Shown one piece after another: positions 45,985 to 56,697 of a stretch of DNA of 64,000 nt (the first letter of the stretch is position 1; each line of letters starts with the position of its first letter). Under the pieces are notes generated by a model. It was given only the letters and a program-made list of their open reading frames with translations. It did not search any database and had not been told where the DNA came from. The position numbers and the translations under genes were made by a program. The stretch spans positions 2,852,001-2,916,000 of the forward strand of contig NZ_WJFD01000001.1 of NCBI RefSeq assembly GCF_009647655.1, in the 5' to 3' direction. This DNA is from Chitinophaga sp. SYP-B3965. Lineage in GTDB: Bacteria; Bacteroidota; Bacteroidia; Chitinophagales; Chitinophagaceae.

Positions 45985-47282
45985 GTTTCATAGCAGATAA
46001 ACAAACGCTGGATGACCTGAGCCTCTTAGGTAAATTCAAGCCGCATTCGATCTACAGCCTTTTTAATAAAGTACACACAGCCGGTGGGGAACGGTTGCTG
46101 GACGAGATGTTCCATCAACCCATGACCGATCCGCTTGCCATCAATCAACGCAGCAGCACATTCCGGTACTTCCAGGATCAGGAACCAACCTTTCCCTTCC
46201 GCCATGAACAATTTCGTTTCGTAGAAAACTACCTGGGTACCGGCGCTGCCGGCAATGTGATATCTGCCACCACCGGCATGCTGCGTAAAAAGATCATGGG
46301 GTCACTTTTGAATGATGATCAGTACAATATCCTGCAAACCGGGTTGACTGCTACCATAGAAGCCCTTTACACGTTAAAGGGGTTGCTAAATACGCTCAAC
46401 ACTCCGCTTGTAAATGTTGCCAAAAACATCCTTGCGGACAAAAGATTATCATGGCTTGATGAAGCTTTTAAAGCTCCGCAATTGTCCGTTTTGCAGGCTG
46501 CAAAGTATGATCATCTGTTGCGGCATGCAATGCGGGATGAAATGGAAACTTTGCTGGATACCATTTACCAGCTGGATGTATACATAGCCGTAAGTACCAT
46601 AGCGAGAGAAAAGGATTTCTCCTACGCCCATGCATTACCTGCCGAAGAAAATATATTCAGCACAACCGCGCTGAGGCATCCGGGGCTGGACAAAGCAGTT
46701 GCCAATCCCCTATCACTGCACAGCAAAGAAAATGTGATCTTCCTTACCGGCGCTAACATGGCAGGAAAATCAACGCTCATGAAGGCCTTTGGCATTTCCG
46801 TATACCTTGCGCATATGGGATTCCCGGTAGCTGCCATCGACATGCGCTTTTCTGTACGGGATGGATTGTATTCTTCCATCAACGTGCCTGATAACTTAAA
46901 CATGGGATACAGCCATTTCTATGCGGAAGTACTCAGGGTAAAGAAGGTAGCAGAAGAAGTGAGCAGTGGAAAAAATATGATCGTGATCTTTGATGAACTG
47001 TTTAAAGGAACGAATGTAAAGGATGCCTACGATGCCACACTTTCCGTTACGGCTGCATTCTCGAAATACAGGAATTGTTTCTTCATCATCTCTACGCACA
47101 TCATCGAAGTAGGCGATGTATTAAAGCAAACGTACGATAACATTCAATTCTCTTATCTCCCAACTATTATGGAAGGTAATGTGCCTCGCTATCCCTATAC
47201 CCTCACCGAAGGCATTACCAGTGACAGGCAGGGAATGATCATCATTGAAAATGAAAAGATCATTGATCTGCTGGAGCGATAA
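45981..47282 (+). CDS. Truncated MutS-like ATPase (second of two)
   Basis: A 433-aa paralogue of the preceding gene; the ATG overlaps its stop (ATGA). Core start: HSIYSLFNKVHTAGGERLLD, then QPMTD and INQRS. Walker A is G257-A-N-M-A-G-K-S-T265, the ST-like motif is YSHFYAEVLRVKKVA, Walker B is MIVIFDELFKGTN, and STHIIEVGD follows. The two proteins are most alike in the ATPase half, diverging in the helical half, consistent with heterodimerisation like MutS-family dimers (inference). A terminator follows at 47284. Confidence 0.85.
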   Translation: MSFIADKQTLDDLSLLGKFKPHSIYSLFNKVHTAGGERLLDEMFHQPMTDPLAINQRSSTFRYFQDQEPTFPFRHEQFRFVENYLGTGAAGNVISATTGMLRKKIMGSLLNDDQYNILQTGLTATIEALYTLKGLLNTLNTPLVNVAKNILADKRLSWLDEAFKAPQLSVLQAAKYDHLLRHAMRDEMETLLDTIYQLDVYIAVSTIAREKDFSYAHALPAEENIFSTTALRHPGLDKAVANPLSLHSKENVIFLTGANMAGKSTLMKAFGISVYLAHMGFPVAAIDMRFSVRDGLYSSINVPDNLNMGYSHFYAEVLRVKKVAEEVSSGKNMIVIFDELFKGTNVKDAYDATLSVTAAFSKYRNCFFIISTHIIEVGDVLKQTYDNIQFSYLPTIMEGNVPRYPYTLTEGITSDRQGMIIIENEKIIDLLER

Positions 47283-47283
47283 A

Positions 47284-47316
47284 AAAAGGCTCGTAATAGT
47301 TAATTACGGGCCTTTT
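47284..47316. terminator. Bidirectional terminator ending the SusCD-ABC-MutS operon
   Basis: AAAAGGCTCGTAAT and ATTACGGGCCTTTT form a 14-bp stem with one G-T wobble and a 5-base loop. It follows the MutS-like stop by one base and precedes the convergent lipoprotein gene stop by two bases, so it can serve both. Confidence 0.85.
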
Positions 47317-47318
47317 AA

Positions 47319-47771
47319 TTATTTCGTTATGATCATTTCGGCTACAGCCTGAGGATCATCCCGCAGTTTTCCTATTAACTGCTGGTTCCTGCTATAAATA
47401 CGTACAATCCGGGCTTTTTCATACTTCTCACCAGCCCCTACCTTATCAATATAGAAATTGACATGTTCATTTTTGAAATCATAGCTTAAACGATAATTCG
47501 TTGCTGCACCCACTCCCAATCCCGGTACAACGTACCAGCGGTCTAATGTCTGGTAATACAGGTAAACTATCCAGGCGGAGTTATCAGCGGTATCTTTAGT
47601 AGTGGGGATGCTCAGTAATTTGAAGGTAGCGGTTGTAAAATTTTGTTCCCCAAAGGAGTATTGAGCAATATTAGAACTGACCAGCTCGTTCTTATCTACT
47701 GTTTCACTTTTCTTGCAGGACCAAAAAATGATAGCACACACGGCTATCTGAAGTATTCTTTTCATGTTCAT
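47319..47771 (-). CDS. Hypothetical lipoprotein (150 aa)
   Basis: A lipoprotein signal with Cys19 (QIAVCAIIFWSCKK) followed by a ~130-aa beta-rich mature domain (YSFGEQNFTTATFKLLSIPT, AWIVYLYYQTLDRWYVV). No family recognised. The start may be at 47771 or at the in-frame ATG two codons later. It is a single gene, convergent with the second MutS-like gene, with no obvious link to it. Confidence 0.65.
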   Translation of the reverse strand: MNMKRILQIAVCAIIFWSCKKSETVDKNELVSSNIAQYSFGEQNFTTATFKLLSIPTTKDTADNSAWIVYLYYQTLDRWYVVPGLGVGAATNYRLSYDFKNEHVNFYIDKVGAGEKYEKARIVRIYSRNQQLIGKLRDDPQAVAEMIITK

Positions 47772-47880
47772 GTTGATTTATATACCGCAAAGTTTATATA
47801 AACCAACACAGGCAGGATAGTAAAAAAACGACATCTTTTAATGCAGGGAATGTAACATTTCTTTAACTTATAAAAATACA

Positions 47881-47886
47881 TATTTG
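47881..47886 (+). promoter_or_regulatory. Candidate -7 element TATTTG
   Basis: CATATTTG ends at 47886, twenty bases before the ATG at 47907, and is one base from the Bacteroidota -7 consensus TAnnTTTG. No clear -33 TTTG at the right distance. Weak evidence. Confidence 0.25.
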
Positions 47887-47906
47887 TACCCATAACCACC
47901 CTAACC

Positions 47907-48719
47907 ATGAAAATAACACTCCCCCTCTTATTCATCACCTCCCTCGCATTTGGACAGACAGACTCCATTGTGCAGGAAGGCAAACTGCTTTACAAAAGTG
48001 AAATGGCATCCTGGAATGGTACAGACATCTTCCTTGAAAACTTTAAAGACGAGCAGGGAAACATTGGCGGTTATCTCTCCTATAACAATAATTGTATCTT
48101 TTTCTCAAAGGACAGTATCCCTAAAGTGCTGGCTACCATTTCTTTTGACAGTACTTATAGTGCAGAAACAGCGAAGATCAACAAGGAACAACGGGGTTTT
48201 ACACCAGAGGAAAACGATCTCTATGTGATCAGGAAACGGGCTTTGGCAGAGATCAATAGCGGGGGCGATAAATTTAAAAGGTATAACAACACAGACCTCA
48301 ATCTCATCCCACTCATCCATAATGGCGTGAAAAAGGTATACGTATTAACAGGCCCCAAAGTAACCGGGGTGGTAATATTTGGGAATGATTACCTGCTAAC
48401 CTTTGATAAAGATAATAAGCTGATGAGCACACAGGTATTACACAAGAATATTATCCCCATCACTTACAAGAAATCAGAAGAAACAAATCTCATGAGCGTA
48501 CATAATCATCTGCCTGAAACCGGTGATTTTATTACCGCTACAGACGTTTGCACCCTCATGCTGTACGAGAAATATGCAAACTGGAAACAACATTATGTGA
48601 TATCGGAAAAGAACATCTCCCTCTGGGATTGTGAAAAAGATGAACTCGTATCGTTTACAAAAGAAGCCTGGGAGAAGATCACGAAAGATCAGGAAGAAAA
48701 AAAGCAAATTAAACAGTAA
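47907..48719 (+). CDS. Hypothetical secreted protein (270 aa)
   Basis: A signal peptide (MKITLPLLFITSLAFGQ) precedes a charged, beta-rich protein with no recognised motif: GKLLYKSEMASWNGTDIFLE, then QGNIGGYLSYNNNCIFFS and the C-terminal YANWKQHYVISEKN. There are many Lys/Asp/Glu residues and only few cysteines (CIFF, VCTL, WDCE). It is monocistronic and convergent with a 54-aa gene. Function unknown. Confidence 0.65.
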   Translation: MKITLPLLFITSLAFGQTDSIVQEGKLLYKSEMASWNGTDIFLENFKDEQGNIGGYLSYNNNCIFFSKDSIPKVLATISFDSTYSAETAKINKEQRGFTPEENDLYVIRKRALAEINSGGDKFKRYNNTDLNLIPLIHNGVKKVYVLTGPKVTGVVIFGNDYLLTFDKDNKLMSTQVLHKNIIPITYKKSEETNLMSVHNHLPETGDFITATDVCTLMLYEKYANWKQHYVISEKNISLWDCEKDELVSFTKEAWEKITKDQEEKKQIKQ

Positions 48720-48725
48720 AAGAGG

Positions 48726-48890
48726 TTATTTCGTTTTCAGATCATCCGTCTCCTCCACATCATCCAATCCTGCATCCTTTACATTACTCCGGCCGGTATC
48801 CGGAAGATCAGACTCCCTGACTTCCGGCAACATCCGTTCCTCTGAAACGTCGTGCAATTCTTCCTTATCTTTTTTATCCTTGTCTACCAT
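48726..48890 (-). CDS. Small acidic protein (54 aa)
   Basis: A short ORF reading MVDKDKKDKEELHDVSEERM and ending DDVEETDDLKTK. It is highly charged, with 21 acidic residues (D and E) and no cysteine or hydrophobic segment, so it is likely disordered. Its start codon lies within the last codons of the SPW-repeat gene (7-bp overlap), so it probably forms the second gene of that transcript. The overlap and clean reading frame support it; no family is recognised. Confidence 0.5.
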   Translation of the reverse strand: MVDKDKKDKEELHDVSEERMLPEVRESDLPDTGRSNVKDAGLDDVEETDDLKTK

Positions 48891-49258
48891 ACACTATAAG
48901 CTATCCGCCTGTTATAAGGCACTGTTTTAGTTACCAGGGGAACGATCACTGCAATAGCACCCAGTGCAACGTGTGGAAGGAACACCTCATGTGAGAAACG
49001 AAATAACCAGGGTGCGGTCAACAATATTAACCCGCCGGTTACATCCAGCAGCAAATGCGTTTTAAAAGAAAGCGCCCTTAAAACGCCACCTTCATAATGT
49101 GTAAAGAGCGAGAGGAAGAGCAGGGCTACACCCATTAAGATCGGCAGCCATTCTGCCACTGACCCATCATTAAAACGAAAGATCCAGGGGGAGTTGATCA
49201 GCAGAATGCTGTACATGTAATCCAGCCGGGCGTGTGTTTTAGTAGAAATGATACGCAT
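48884..49258 (-). CDS. SPW-repeat membrane protein
   Basis: A 124-aa membrane protein with two SPW-type repeats: NSPWIFRFN near residue 23 and TAPWLFRFS near 83. Hydrophobic helices are near 14-25, 37-54, 67-85 and 92-112. The family is widespread and of unknown function, often in operons with stress proteins. It starts at ATG 49258 and overlaps the 54-aa gene by 7 bp. Confidence 0.85.
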   Translation of the reverse strand: MRIISTKTHARLDYMYSILLINSPWIFRFNDGSVAEWLPILMGVALLFLSLFTHYEGGVLRALSFKTHLLLDVTGGLILLTAPWLFRFSHEVFLPHVALGAIAVIVPLVTKTVPYNRRIAYSVW

Positions 49259-49311
49259 AGGAAGATATTTAAATTTACCTATTCAAATCATATACCAAAC
49301 GGTTACTGCTG

Positions 49312-50538
49312 TTAGGAAACAATGGCTTCCGGCCATTTCTCCGGAATACTGAGGATAAAGGTAGACCCCTGGTCCGCTTGACTGGTAGCGGTGATGGTGC
49401 CGTTATGCTGATCCATGATCTTTTTACAGATGGAAAGACCAATACCGGTACCTTCTATTTCATGGTAACTATGTAACCGTTTGAATACAGAGAAGATATC
49501 TTCAAGATACTGGTTATCTATGCCAATTCCATTATCTTTTATGAACACTTTATGCACAGCGGAAGAGTTCTCCGCGTAAATATGCACCTCTGGCTGTACT
49601 TCCTTTTTTGAAAACTTAATGGCATTGCTGATCAGGTTAAAGAACACCTGCCGCATCAGCACAGGGATCACCGGGATAGAAGGTAAAGCGTCTATCCTGA
49701 TCACGGCGTTCGTGGAAGTGATCTTCATTTCCAGTTCCGTCATGGCCTCTTTTACAACGGTGTTCAGGTCCGTCACCACAAAATCGCCTCCCTGTAAAGC
49801 ATGCCGGGAGAAGCGCAGCAGGTCATTCACTAGTTGCTGCATCCGGGCGGCGGCATTCGTGATCTTCACCATATACTTATCCACGTCCTCTTCCTTCCCC
49901 TTTTTACTGAGGATCAGGTCACTGAACACCCTGATCTTCCGTAATGGTTCCTGGAGGTCATGAGAGGCCGCAAAAGCGAAGCGGTCCAGCTCCTCATTCA
50001 CCGCTATTAAATGCACATTGGATTTTACCAGCTGGTTGTTCAGTTCTCTTACTTTCATTTCGGAGATCTCCCTTTCCTCTACTTCTTTCTGCAAAGAAGC
50101 ATTCATACGCAACAACTTTTGCTCCTGCGCAATAAGGGATTGTGTTTTGCGGTAGAGTTCCACAAAAAGGCCCACTTTGATACGTAGTAATTCAGGATTG
50201 ATGGGTTTATAAATGAAGTCAACCGCCCCTACCCTATAGCCCTTGTAGATGGATTCCTCTTCATAATTGTGCGCTGTAATGAAAATGATAGGAATGTCTT
50301 TCAGCTTATCCCGTTCATAGATAAGCGAAGCAGTTTCAAATCCATTCATATCAGGCATCATCACGTCCATCAGGATCAGGGAGAAATCATACTCCCGCAA
50401 CAGGATCTTCAATGCAGCCCTGCCGGAACCAGCATGTACAATACTATAGTTCTCCCTTTCCAATATGGATCCGATAGACATAAGATTGTCCTGCCTGTCG
50501 TCTACAATTAATATTTTAACGGGATCTCTTTCCAGCAC
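49312..50538 (-). CDS. Receiver-histidine kinase hybrid (REC-HisKA-HATPase)
   Basis: A 408-aa soluble kinase. An N-terminal receiver (about residues 8-130, phospho-Asp58 in LILMDVMMPDMNG) leads through a coiled coil (about 135-185) to a HisKA-like DHp with AASHDLQEPLR (His193) and a HATPase domain (about 260-400) with NLISNAIKFS (N box) and GTGIGLSICKKI (G box). No membrane segment. It starts at GTG 50538, with no nearer ATG. Such proteins take a phosphoryl group on REC and relay it through the kinase. It is the last gene of the signalling block, 33 bp after the giant kinase. Confidence 0.9.
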   Translation of the reverse strand: MLERDPVKILIVDDRQDNLMSIGSILERENYSIVHAGSGRAALKILLREYDFSLILMDVMMPDMNGFETASLIYERDKLKDIPIIFITAHNYEEESIYKGYRVGAVDFIYKPINPELLRIKVGLFVELYRKTQSLIAQEQKLLRMNASLQKEVEEREISEMKVRELNNQLVKSNVHLIAVNEELDRFAFAASHDLQEPLRKIRVFSDLILSKKGKEEDVDKYMVKITNAAARMQQLVNDLLRFSRHALQGGDFVVTDLNTVVKEAMTELEMKITSTNAVIRIDALPSIPVIPVLMRQVFFNLISNAIKFSKKEVQPEVHIYAENSSAVHKVFIKDNGIGIDNQYLEDIFSVFKRLHSYHEIEGTGIGLSICKKIMDQHNGTITATSQADQGSTFILSIPEKWPEAIVS

Positions 50539-50571
50539 AGTTGTAACGTATTATTGCTAAATTAGAAAAAA

Positions 50572-53500
50572 TCATTTATAAAGCCACACGCGCATTAACG
50601 ACAATAACTGATCAATCTTCAATGGCTTTGTAATATAATCTGAAGCGCCGGCTTCCAGGCATTTCTCCCTATCTCCTTTCATGGCTTTCGCCGTAACAGC
50701 AATAATAGGCAATGCACTGTTCTTATGTTCTCTCCTGATCTTCTGCATGGTTTCATAACCGTCCATTTCAGGCATCATGATATCCATCAGCACGATATCT
50801 ATTTCATTATGTTCACCCAGGATACTCATGGCCTCCTTACCACTCTCAGCCGTGATCGTATTGATATGGAACCTTTCAAATGCAGTGGTGAGTGCAAACA
50901 GGTTCCTCACATCATCATCCACTACCAGTACATTTTTATTGCTCAGCACATCTTTCTGCGAGCGGAGGTCTTCAATCAGCTTACGCTTATCCGGCGTAAG
51001 GGTGTTATGATTGATGTGTAACTGCAGCACCGCTTCTTCCAGTAACAGGTCCAAAGAGTTCACGTCCTTCAGCAGGATCTTATTCGCATACTGCTTCAGT
51101 TTTGTTTTCTCTGTTTTGGTAAAGTCCCTGGCAGAATAGATGATCACCGGCGTATTGTTGACCTTATTGATCATCTGGATGTTGGCAAAGAGATCAGAGC
51201 CTTCCACATCCGGCAGCATATAATCAGCAATGATGCAGTCGTATGTATTATGCTCAATGAAATGCATCGCATCCTTTCCATTTTCCGCAAACTCTATATT
51301 GATCAACTCTCCGTTATCCAGTATCCGCGCGATCTGAGAAGCATCCGGTTCACTGTCTTCCACGATCAGTACGGTCTTATTCTTCTTCGTATCCTGGTCT
51401 ATGATATTCTTGAACAGGATAGCCAGCACTTCCGTTTTTAAAGGTTTCAGGTTAAAACTCCTCGCGCCTCTTTGCATGGCCAGCAGCCTGTTCTCTTCAC
51501 CGGATATGAGGTGAATGGGAATATGCCGCAGGTTGATGTCGTTCTTAAAGAGGTCCAGTATCCGCCAGCCACTCGCATCCGGAAGTTTTACATCCAGTGT
51601 AACAGCAATGGGGCTGAATTTATTAGTTAGTTCAAACACCTCTCCAAAGCTGGTGGCTACCACAACTTTCAGGCCCATTTCATGCGCCTTCTCCAGCATG
51701 ATCTTGGCAAACCGCACATCATCTTCTACAATGAGCACAACCTTGTCTATTTCAGATATATGCGTCCTGTCGTCCCCGATATCATTGATGATCTCATTGA
51801 GCCCATCCAGGTCTTTCGTATCAGATACTTTGATGGTGGGAACAGATTGCAGGATCGCGATGTCCTGATCCTCAGATATTTTGTATTCACTTAAAGTAAG
51901 ACTGCTGGACTTCTCCCGCTTGATCGCAGAAGGATTGTAACGCAACGGCAGGAAGAGGGTAAAGACGCTGCCCATACCTGTTTCACTATCCAGTTCAATA
52001 GAACCGCCTAACAGATCTGCCAGACCGCGGCTGATGGAAAGTCCCAGACCGGTACCGCCATACTTACGACTGGTAGAACCCTCCGCCTGCTGGAAGGCTT
52101 CGAAGATAATGTTCTGTTTGTCTTTTGAAATACCGATCCCCGTATCCTTGATCTCAAACGCCACTACCTTGTCTGCATTATCCAAACTGCTGTTCAGGAT
52201 CTTCCAGTTCCTGTTGGCTTCATAAATGCGCAACCGCACTTCTCCTTTTTCCGTGAACTTGAATGCGTTGGACAACAGGTTCTTCAAGATCTGGTTCAGC
52301 CTTTGCACATCCGTTTCCAGGGAATGCGGTAATTGCTCATCCATGGAAATAGAGAAACGCAGGTTCTTGCTTTCAGAAATATGTTTGAATGTGGTTTCCA
52401 CGAAAGTGGTCACCTCATGGAAACGTACTTTAATAAAGTCGGTGGAAATATAACCGGATTCGATCTTAGACAGATCGAGGATATCATTGATCAGTTGAAT
52501 AAGGTCATCCCCGCAGCTGTGGATGGTTTTCGCATAACGCACCTGTTTCTCATTCAGGTTACCGTCATAGTTTTCATATAACTGCTGTGCCAGGATGAGG
52601 AGTGAGTTAAGCGGCGTGCGCAACTCGTGGGACATATTCGCGAGGAACTCCGATTTGTATTTGGAAGTAAGCTGCAGCTGTTCTGCTTTTTCTTCCAGCG
52701 AACGCCGTGCTTCTTCCACCTCTTTGTTCTTCCCTTCCACTTCTTCTTTCTGCTTTACCAGCAAATGCGCCTTATCCTGCAACTCTTCATTCGTTCTTCT
52801 TAATTCATCCGCCAGTGATTGTGATTGTTCCAGCAGGTCTTCCGTACGCGAGTTCGCTTCAATCGTATTCAACACAATACCGATACTCTCTGTTAACTGG
52901 CTAAGGAAGTCCAGGTGTGTTTGGCTGAAGGTATCAAAGGAAGCGAGTTCTATTACCGCTTTGATCTCTGTTTCAAACAATACCGGGAGTACGATCAAAT
53001 TCAGCGGTGCAGCCTCTCCAAGACCGGAACCGATCTTAATATAATTAGACGGCACATTGGTGAGCAGGATCCTTTCTTTTTCCACCGCGCATTGTCCCAC
53101 CAATCCTTCGCCCAGTGCAAATTCCCTGGACTGTTCTACTTCATTGCCATAAGCGTATGCGGCAAACAGTTTCAGTTTTGGGTTATTCTGATTTTCTTCC
53201 TGTTCAAGGATATAGAACATCCCTTTCTGTGCATTCACCACCTGCGCCAGTTCAGACAGGATCCTTCTCGTTACCGTGTTCAGATCTTTCTGGCCCTGCA
53301 GCATTTGGGTGAACTTGGCGAGGTTGGATTTCAACCAGTCCTGCTCTTCATTCCGCAGCGTTGTCTGCTTCAGGTTAGCGATCATCTGGTTGATGGTATC
53401 TTTCAATTGTTCCACCTCTCCTTTTGCTTCTACGCGGATCATTTGAGTGAGGTCACCTTTCGTTACCGCAGATGCTACTGCAGAGATAGCACGTACCTGT

Positions 53501-56500
53501 GTGGTTAAGTTTTCCGCCAGCTGGTTCACGTTTTCCGTGAGGTTCTTCCAGATACCGGATGCACCAGGTACGCTGGATTGGCCACCCAGTCTTCCTTCCA
53601 CCCCTACTTCCCTTGCCACGGTAGTTACCTGATCGGCAAACACGGCCAACGTATCGATCATTTCATTGATCGTTTCCGTCAGCTGTGCCACCTCACCGCG
53701 GGAAACAATGGATAATTTCTGTTTAAGATTTCCGGTAGCAACAGCGGTTACTACTTTTGCAATACCCCGCACCTGGTTGGTGAGGTTGGAAGCCATCATG
53801 TTCACAGAGTCCGTAAGATCTTTCCAGGTTCCGGCCACACCCTGCACTTCTGCCTGGCCGCCCAGTTTACCTTCTGTACCTACTTCCCTTGCCACACGTG
53901 TTACTTCATATGCAAAAGAGTTCAGCTGATCCACCATCGTGTTGATCGTATTCTTCAGATCGAAGATCTCTCCTTTTACATCGATCGTTACTTTCTTGGA
54001 TAAGTCACCGGAGGCCACCGCTTTTGTTACCTCCGCAATGTTACGTACCTGTGAAGTAAGGTTACCTGTCATCTGGTTTACAGAGTCCGTAAGATCCTTC
54101 CAGGTTCCGGCCACACCAGGTACAAACGCCTGGCCACCCAGTTTACCATCCGTACCTACTTCCCTCGCCACACGAATTACTTCAGAAGCAAATGCACGTA
54201 GCTGATCCACCATCGTATTCAACGTCTCTTTCAATTGCAGGATCTCTCCACGCACATCCACTGTGATCTTCCTGGACATATCTCCATTTGCTACCGCAAT
54301 GGCCACATCCGCAATGTTACGTACCTGCGCTGTAAGGTTACCTGCCATCTGGTTCACGGAATCTGTTAAGTCTTTCCATGTTCCGCCAACACCCGGTACA
54401 TTCGCCTGGCCACCCAGTTTACCTTCTGTACCTACCTCTCTCGCCACACGCGTTACCTCTGACGCAAAAGAACGCAGCTGTTCCACCATCGTGTTGATCG
54501 TATTCTTCAGCTCAAGGATCTCTCCTTTCACATCCACTTCAATTTTACGCGACAAGTCACCGTTTGCCACCGCTGTTGTTACCTCCGCAATATTCCGCAC
54601 CTGCGATGTAAGATTGGAGGCCATGATATTTACAGAGTCCGTTAAGTCTTTCCATAATCCTTCCACACCGGGTACATCCGCCTGGCCGCCCAGTTTACCT
54701 TCAGAACCAACCTCACGGGCTACACGAAATACCTCAGAACCAAATGAGTTCAGCTGATCCACCATCGTGTTGATCGTATCTTTCAGTTCAAGGATCTCTC
54801 CTTTTACATCCACCGTGATCTTGCGCGACAGGTCACCTTTTGCCACCGCAGTAGTTACTTCTGCAATGTTCCGCACCTGTGCCGTAAGATTAGACCCCAT
54901 CTGGTTTACAGACTCCGTCAGATCTTTCCAGGTACCGCCCACACCCTGTACTTTCGCCTGGCCACCCAGTTTTCCTTCCGTACCCACCTCAAGGGCTACA
55001 CGCGTTACCTCAGATGCAAAAGAGTTGAGCTGATCCACCATCGTGTTGATGGTTTTCTTCAGTTCAAGGATCTCTCCTGCCACATCCACCGTGATCTTTT
55101 TAGAAAGGTCACCATTCGCCACGGCAGTAGTTACTTCTGCAATATTCCGCACCTGTGCCGTGAGGTTGGATCCCATCTGGTTCACAGAGTCTGTTAAGTC
55201 TTTCCATGTACCACCTACCCCTTGTACTTTTGCCTGTCCACCTAATTTTCCTTCTGTACCCACTTCAAGGGCTACACGCGTTACCTCCGATGCAAAAGAG
55301 TTGAGCTGATCCACCATCGTATTGAAAGTGTTTTTCAACTCAAGGATCTCTCCCCGTACATCCACCGTAATTTTGCGTGACAAGTCACCGAGTGCCACCG
55401 CAGTAGTTACCTCTGCAATGTTCCGTACCTGTGCGGTAAGATTGGAGGCCATCTGGTTCACGGAATCCGTTAAGTCTTTCCACAACCCCCCCACACCTTT
55501 TACCGTGGCCTGCCCTCCCAATTTTCCTTCTGAACCTACTTCCCGGGCAACCCGTGTTACCTCTGCGGAGAAAGAGTTCAGCTGATCCACCATCGTGTTG
55601 ATGGTATTTTTTAATTCCAGGATCTCCCCTTTTACATCCACCGTAATTTTGCGCGAAAGATCACCTCTTGCTACCGCAGTAGTTACCTCCGCAATGTTCC
55701 GTACCTGGCCTGTAAGGTTGGAAGCCATCTGGTTCACGGAGTCTGTTAAGTCTTTCCATGTACCGGCTACCCCTTTTACTTCTGCCTGTCCGCCCAGTTT
55801 TCCATCTGTACCTACTTCTCTCGCCACACGCGTTACTTCTGAAGAGAAGGAGTTCAGCTGATCCACCATCGTGTTGATCGTATCTTTCAGTTCAAGGATC
55901 TCTCCCTGTACATCCACTGTGATCTTTTTCGAAAGGTCTCCTTTGGCCACCGCAGTAGTTACCTCTGCAATGTTCCGCACCTGTGCAGTAAGATTACCTG
56001 CCATCTGGTTCACGGAATCCGTGAGGTCTTTCCATACACCCGCTACATCTTTTACTTTTGCCTGTCCGCCCAGTTTACCTTCAGAACCTACTTCCCGTGC
56101 CACACGGGTTACCTCACGGGAGAAGAGGTTCAGCTGTTTCACCATCCCATTTACCTCCGTTGCGATCCGTGCAAACTCTCCCTGTAATACGTGGTCGCCA
56201 ATTTGCAATGTCATCTCCCGGGAAAGGTTACCCTTTGCCACGGAGCTGATCACGTGTGCAATTTCGATGGTGGGATGTACGAGATCAGAAATGAGGGTGT
56301 TGATAGATCCTACCGCAGTATGCCAGGAACCTTTTGCGGTGCGGGGCATCATTACACGGTGGTTCAGTTTCCCTTCTTTCCCGATGGTATTCCTGGCCAG
56401 GTTTAATTCTTCCACCAGGGTTTCGTTGAGGGAAATGATCTCGTTGATCGTATCACAGATCTTTCCGCTCAGGCCGATTTTGTCCACCGGCATGCGGACG

Positions 56501-56685
56501 GTAAAATTTCCACCTTTGACCTCAGAGAGCACCTGCAATAATTCTCGGGAATTTAATTCATCAGGTAAGGATTCAAGGTAAATTTCATTAGGTAAACGGG
56601 ACTTCTTTGTGGAGGATTGTGGAATTTTTTCCACACTCTCCCCCTTAGCTGTAGAAGTTTGAACAGTTCTTTTACGGGTGGCCAT
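50572..56685 (-). CDS. Giant soluble hybrid histidine kinase with ten HAMP modules
   Basis: A 2037-aa cytoplasmic sensor kinase. ATG 56685 is chosen; an upstream TTG at 56709 is not. Two divergent HAMP-like units (about 45-180), then ten 92-aa HAMP modules (about 191-1110; [54 protein letters not shown]), a GAF domain (about 1130-1275), a coiled coil, HisKA ([10 protein letters not shown], His about 1353), HATPase, and three receivers (phospho-Asp in [20 protein letters not shown] and [10 protein letters not shown] near 1968). No transmembrane helix. The layout matches fungal group III kinases such as Nik1/Os-1, linked to osmosensing; bacterial relatives are known. It may work with the divergent response regulator. 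Confidence 0.95.
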   Translation of the reverse strand: MATRKRTVQTSTAKGESVEKIPQSSTKKSRLPNEIYLESLPDELNSRELLQVLSEVKGGNFTVRMPVDKIGLSGKICDTINEIISLNETLVEELNLARNTIGKEGKLNHRVMMPRTAKGSWHTAVGSINTLISDLVHPTIEIAHVISSVAKGNLSREMTLQIGDHVLQGEFARIATEVNGMVKQLNLFSREVTRVAREVGSEGKLGGQAKVKDVAGVWKDLTDSVNQMAGNLTAQVRNIAEVTTAVAKGDLSKKITVDVQGEILELKDTINTMVDQLNSFSSEVTRVAREVGTDGKLGGQAEVKGVAGTWKDLTDSVNQMASNLTGQVRNIAEVTTAVARGDLSRKITVDVKGEILELKNTINTMVDQLNSFSAEVTRVAREVGSEGKLGGQATVKGVGGLWKDLTDSVNQMASNLTAQVRNIAEVTTAVALGDLSRKITVDVRGEILELKNTFNTMVDQLNSFASEVTRVALEVGTEGKLGGQAKVQGVGGTWKDLTDSVNQMGSNLTAQVRNIAEVTTAVANGDLSKKITVDVAGEILELKKTINTMVDQLNSFASEVTRVALEVGTEGKLGGQAKVQGVGGTWKDLTESVNQMGSNLTAQVRNIAEVTTAVAKGDLSRKITVDVKGEILELKDTINTMVDQLNSFGSEVFRVAREVGSEGKLGGQADVPGVEGLWKDLTDSVNIMASNLTSQVRNIAEVTTAVANGDLSRKIEVDVKGEILELKNTINTMVEQLRSFASEVTRVAREVGTEGKLGGQANVPGVGGTWKDLTDSVNQMAGNLTAQVRNIADVAIAVANGDMSRKITVDVRGEILQLKETLNTMVDQLRAFASEVIRVAREVGTDGKLGGQAFVPGVAGTWKDLTDSVNQMTGNLTSQVRNIAEVTKAVASGDLSKKVTIDVKGEIFDLKNTINTMVDQLNSFAYEVTRVAREVGTEGKLGGQAEVQGVAGTWKDLTDSVNMMASNLTNQVRGIAKVVTAVATGNLKQKLSIVSRGEVAQLTETINEMIDTLAVFADQVTTVAREVGVEGRLGGQSSVPGASGIWKNLTENVNQLAENLTTQVRAISAVASAVTKGDLTQMIRVEAKGEVEQLKDTINQMIANLKQTTLRNEEQDWLKSNLAKFTQMLQGQKDLNTVTRRILSELAQVVNAQKGMFYILEQEENQNNPKLKLFAAYAYGNEVEQSREFALGEGLVGQCAVEKERILLTNVPSNYIKIGSGLGEAAPLNLIVLPVLFETEIKAVIELASFDTFSQTHLDFLSQLTESIGIVLNTIEANSRTEDLLEQSQSLADELRRTNEELQDKAHLLVKQKEEVEGKNKEVEEARRSLEEKAEQLQLTSKYKSEFLANMSHELRTPLNSLLILAQQLYENYDGNLNEKQVRYAKTIHSCGDDLIQLINDILDLSKIESGYISTDFIKVRFHEVTTFVETTFKHISESKNLRFSISMDEQLPHSLETDVQRLNQILKNLLSNAFKFTEKGEVRLRIYEANRNWKILNSSLDNADKVVAFEIKDTGIGISKDKQNIIFEAFQQAEGSTSRKYGGTGLGLSISRGLADLLGGSIELDSETGMGSVFTLFLPLRYNPSAIKREKSSSLTLSEYKISEDQDIAILQSVPTIKVSDTKDLDGLNEIINDIGDDRTHISEIDKVVLIVEDDVRFAKIMLEKAHEMGLKVVVATSFGEVFELTNKFSPIAVTLDVKLPDASGWRILDLFKNDINLRHIPIHLISGEENRLLAMQRGARSFNLKPLKTEVLAILFKNIIDQDTKKNKTVLIVEDSEPDASQIARILDNGELINIEFAENGKDAMHFIEHNTYDCIIADYMLPDVEGSDLFANIQMINKVNNTPVIIYSARDFTKTEKTKLKQYANKILLKDVNSLDLLLEEAVLQLHINHNTLTPDKRKLIEDLRSQKDVLSNKNVLVVDDDVRNLFALTTAFERFHINTITAESGKEAMSILGEHNEIDIVLMDIMMPEMDGYETMQKIRREHKNSALPIIAVTAKAMKGDREKCLEAGASDYITKPLKIDQLLSLMRVWLYK
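53355..56115 (-). repeat. Ten tandem 276-bp repeats encoding HAMP modules
   Basis: The HAMP region of the giant kinase is ten tandem 92-codon units, about 2.76 kb. Several adjacent units are nearly identical in protein sequence (units 4 and 5 differ in few positions), and the DNA also shows shared stretches at 276-bp spacing, for example the recurring GATCCACCATCGTGTTGAT. Such arrays recombine easily, so copy number may vary between strains. Boundaries are approximate. Confidence 0.9.
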
Positions 56686-56697
56686 TTGGTAGATATT

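Noticed and set aside
44674..47282. Canonical MutS mismatch-repair genes
   Set aside because: The products are about 435 aa and lack the mismatch-binding and connector domains, so true mismatch repair is not supported.
53355..56581. Chain of long plus-strand open frames opposite the HAMP array
   Set aside because: They share the 276-bp period of the kinase gene and encode repetitive Ser/Pro-rich sequence of no family; they are shadows of the minus-strand repeats.
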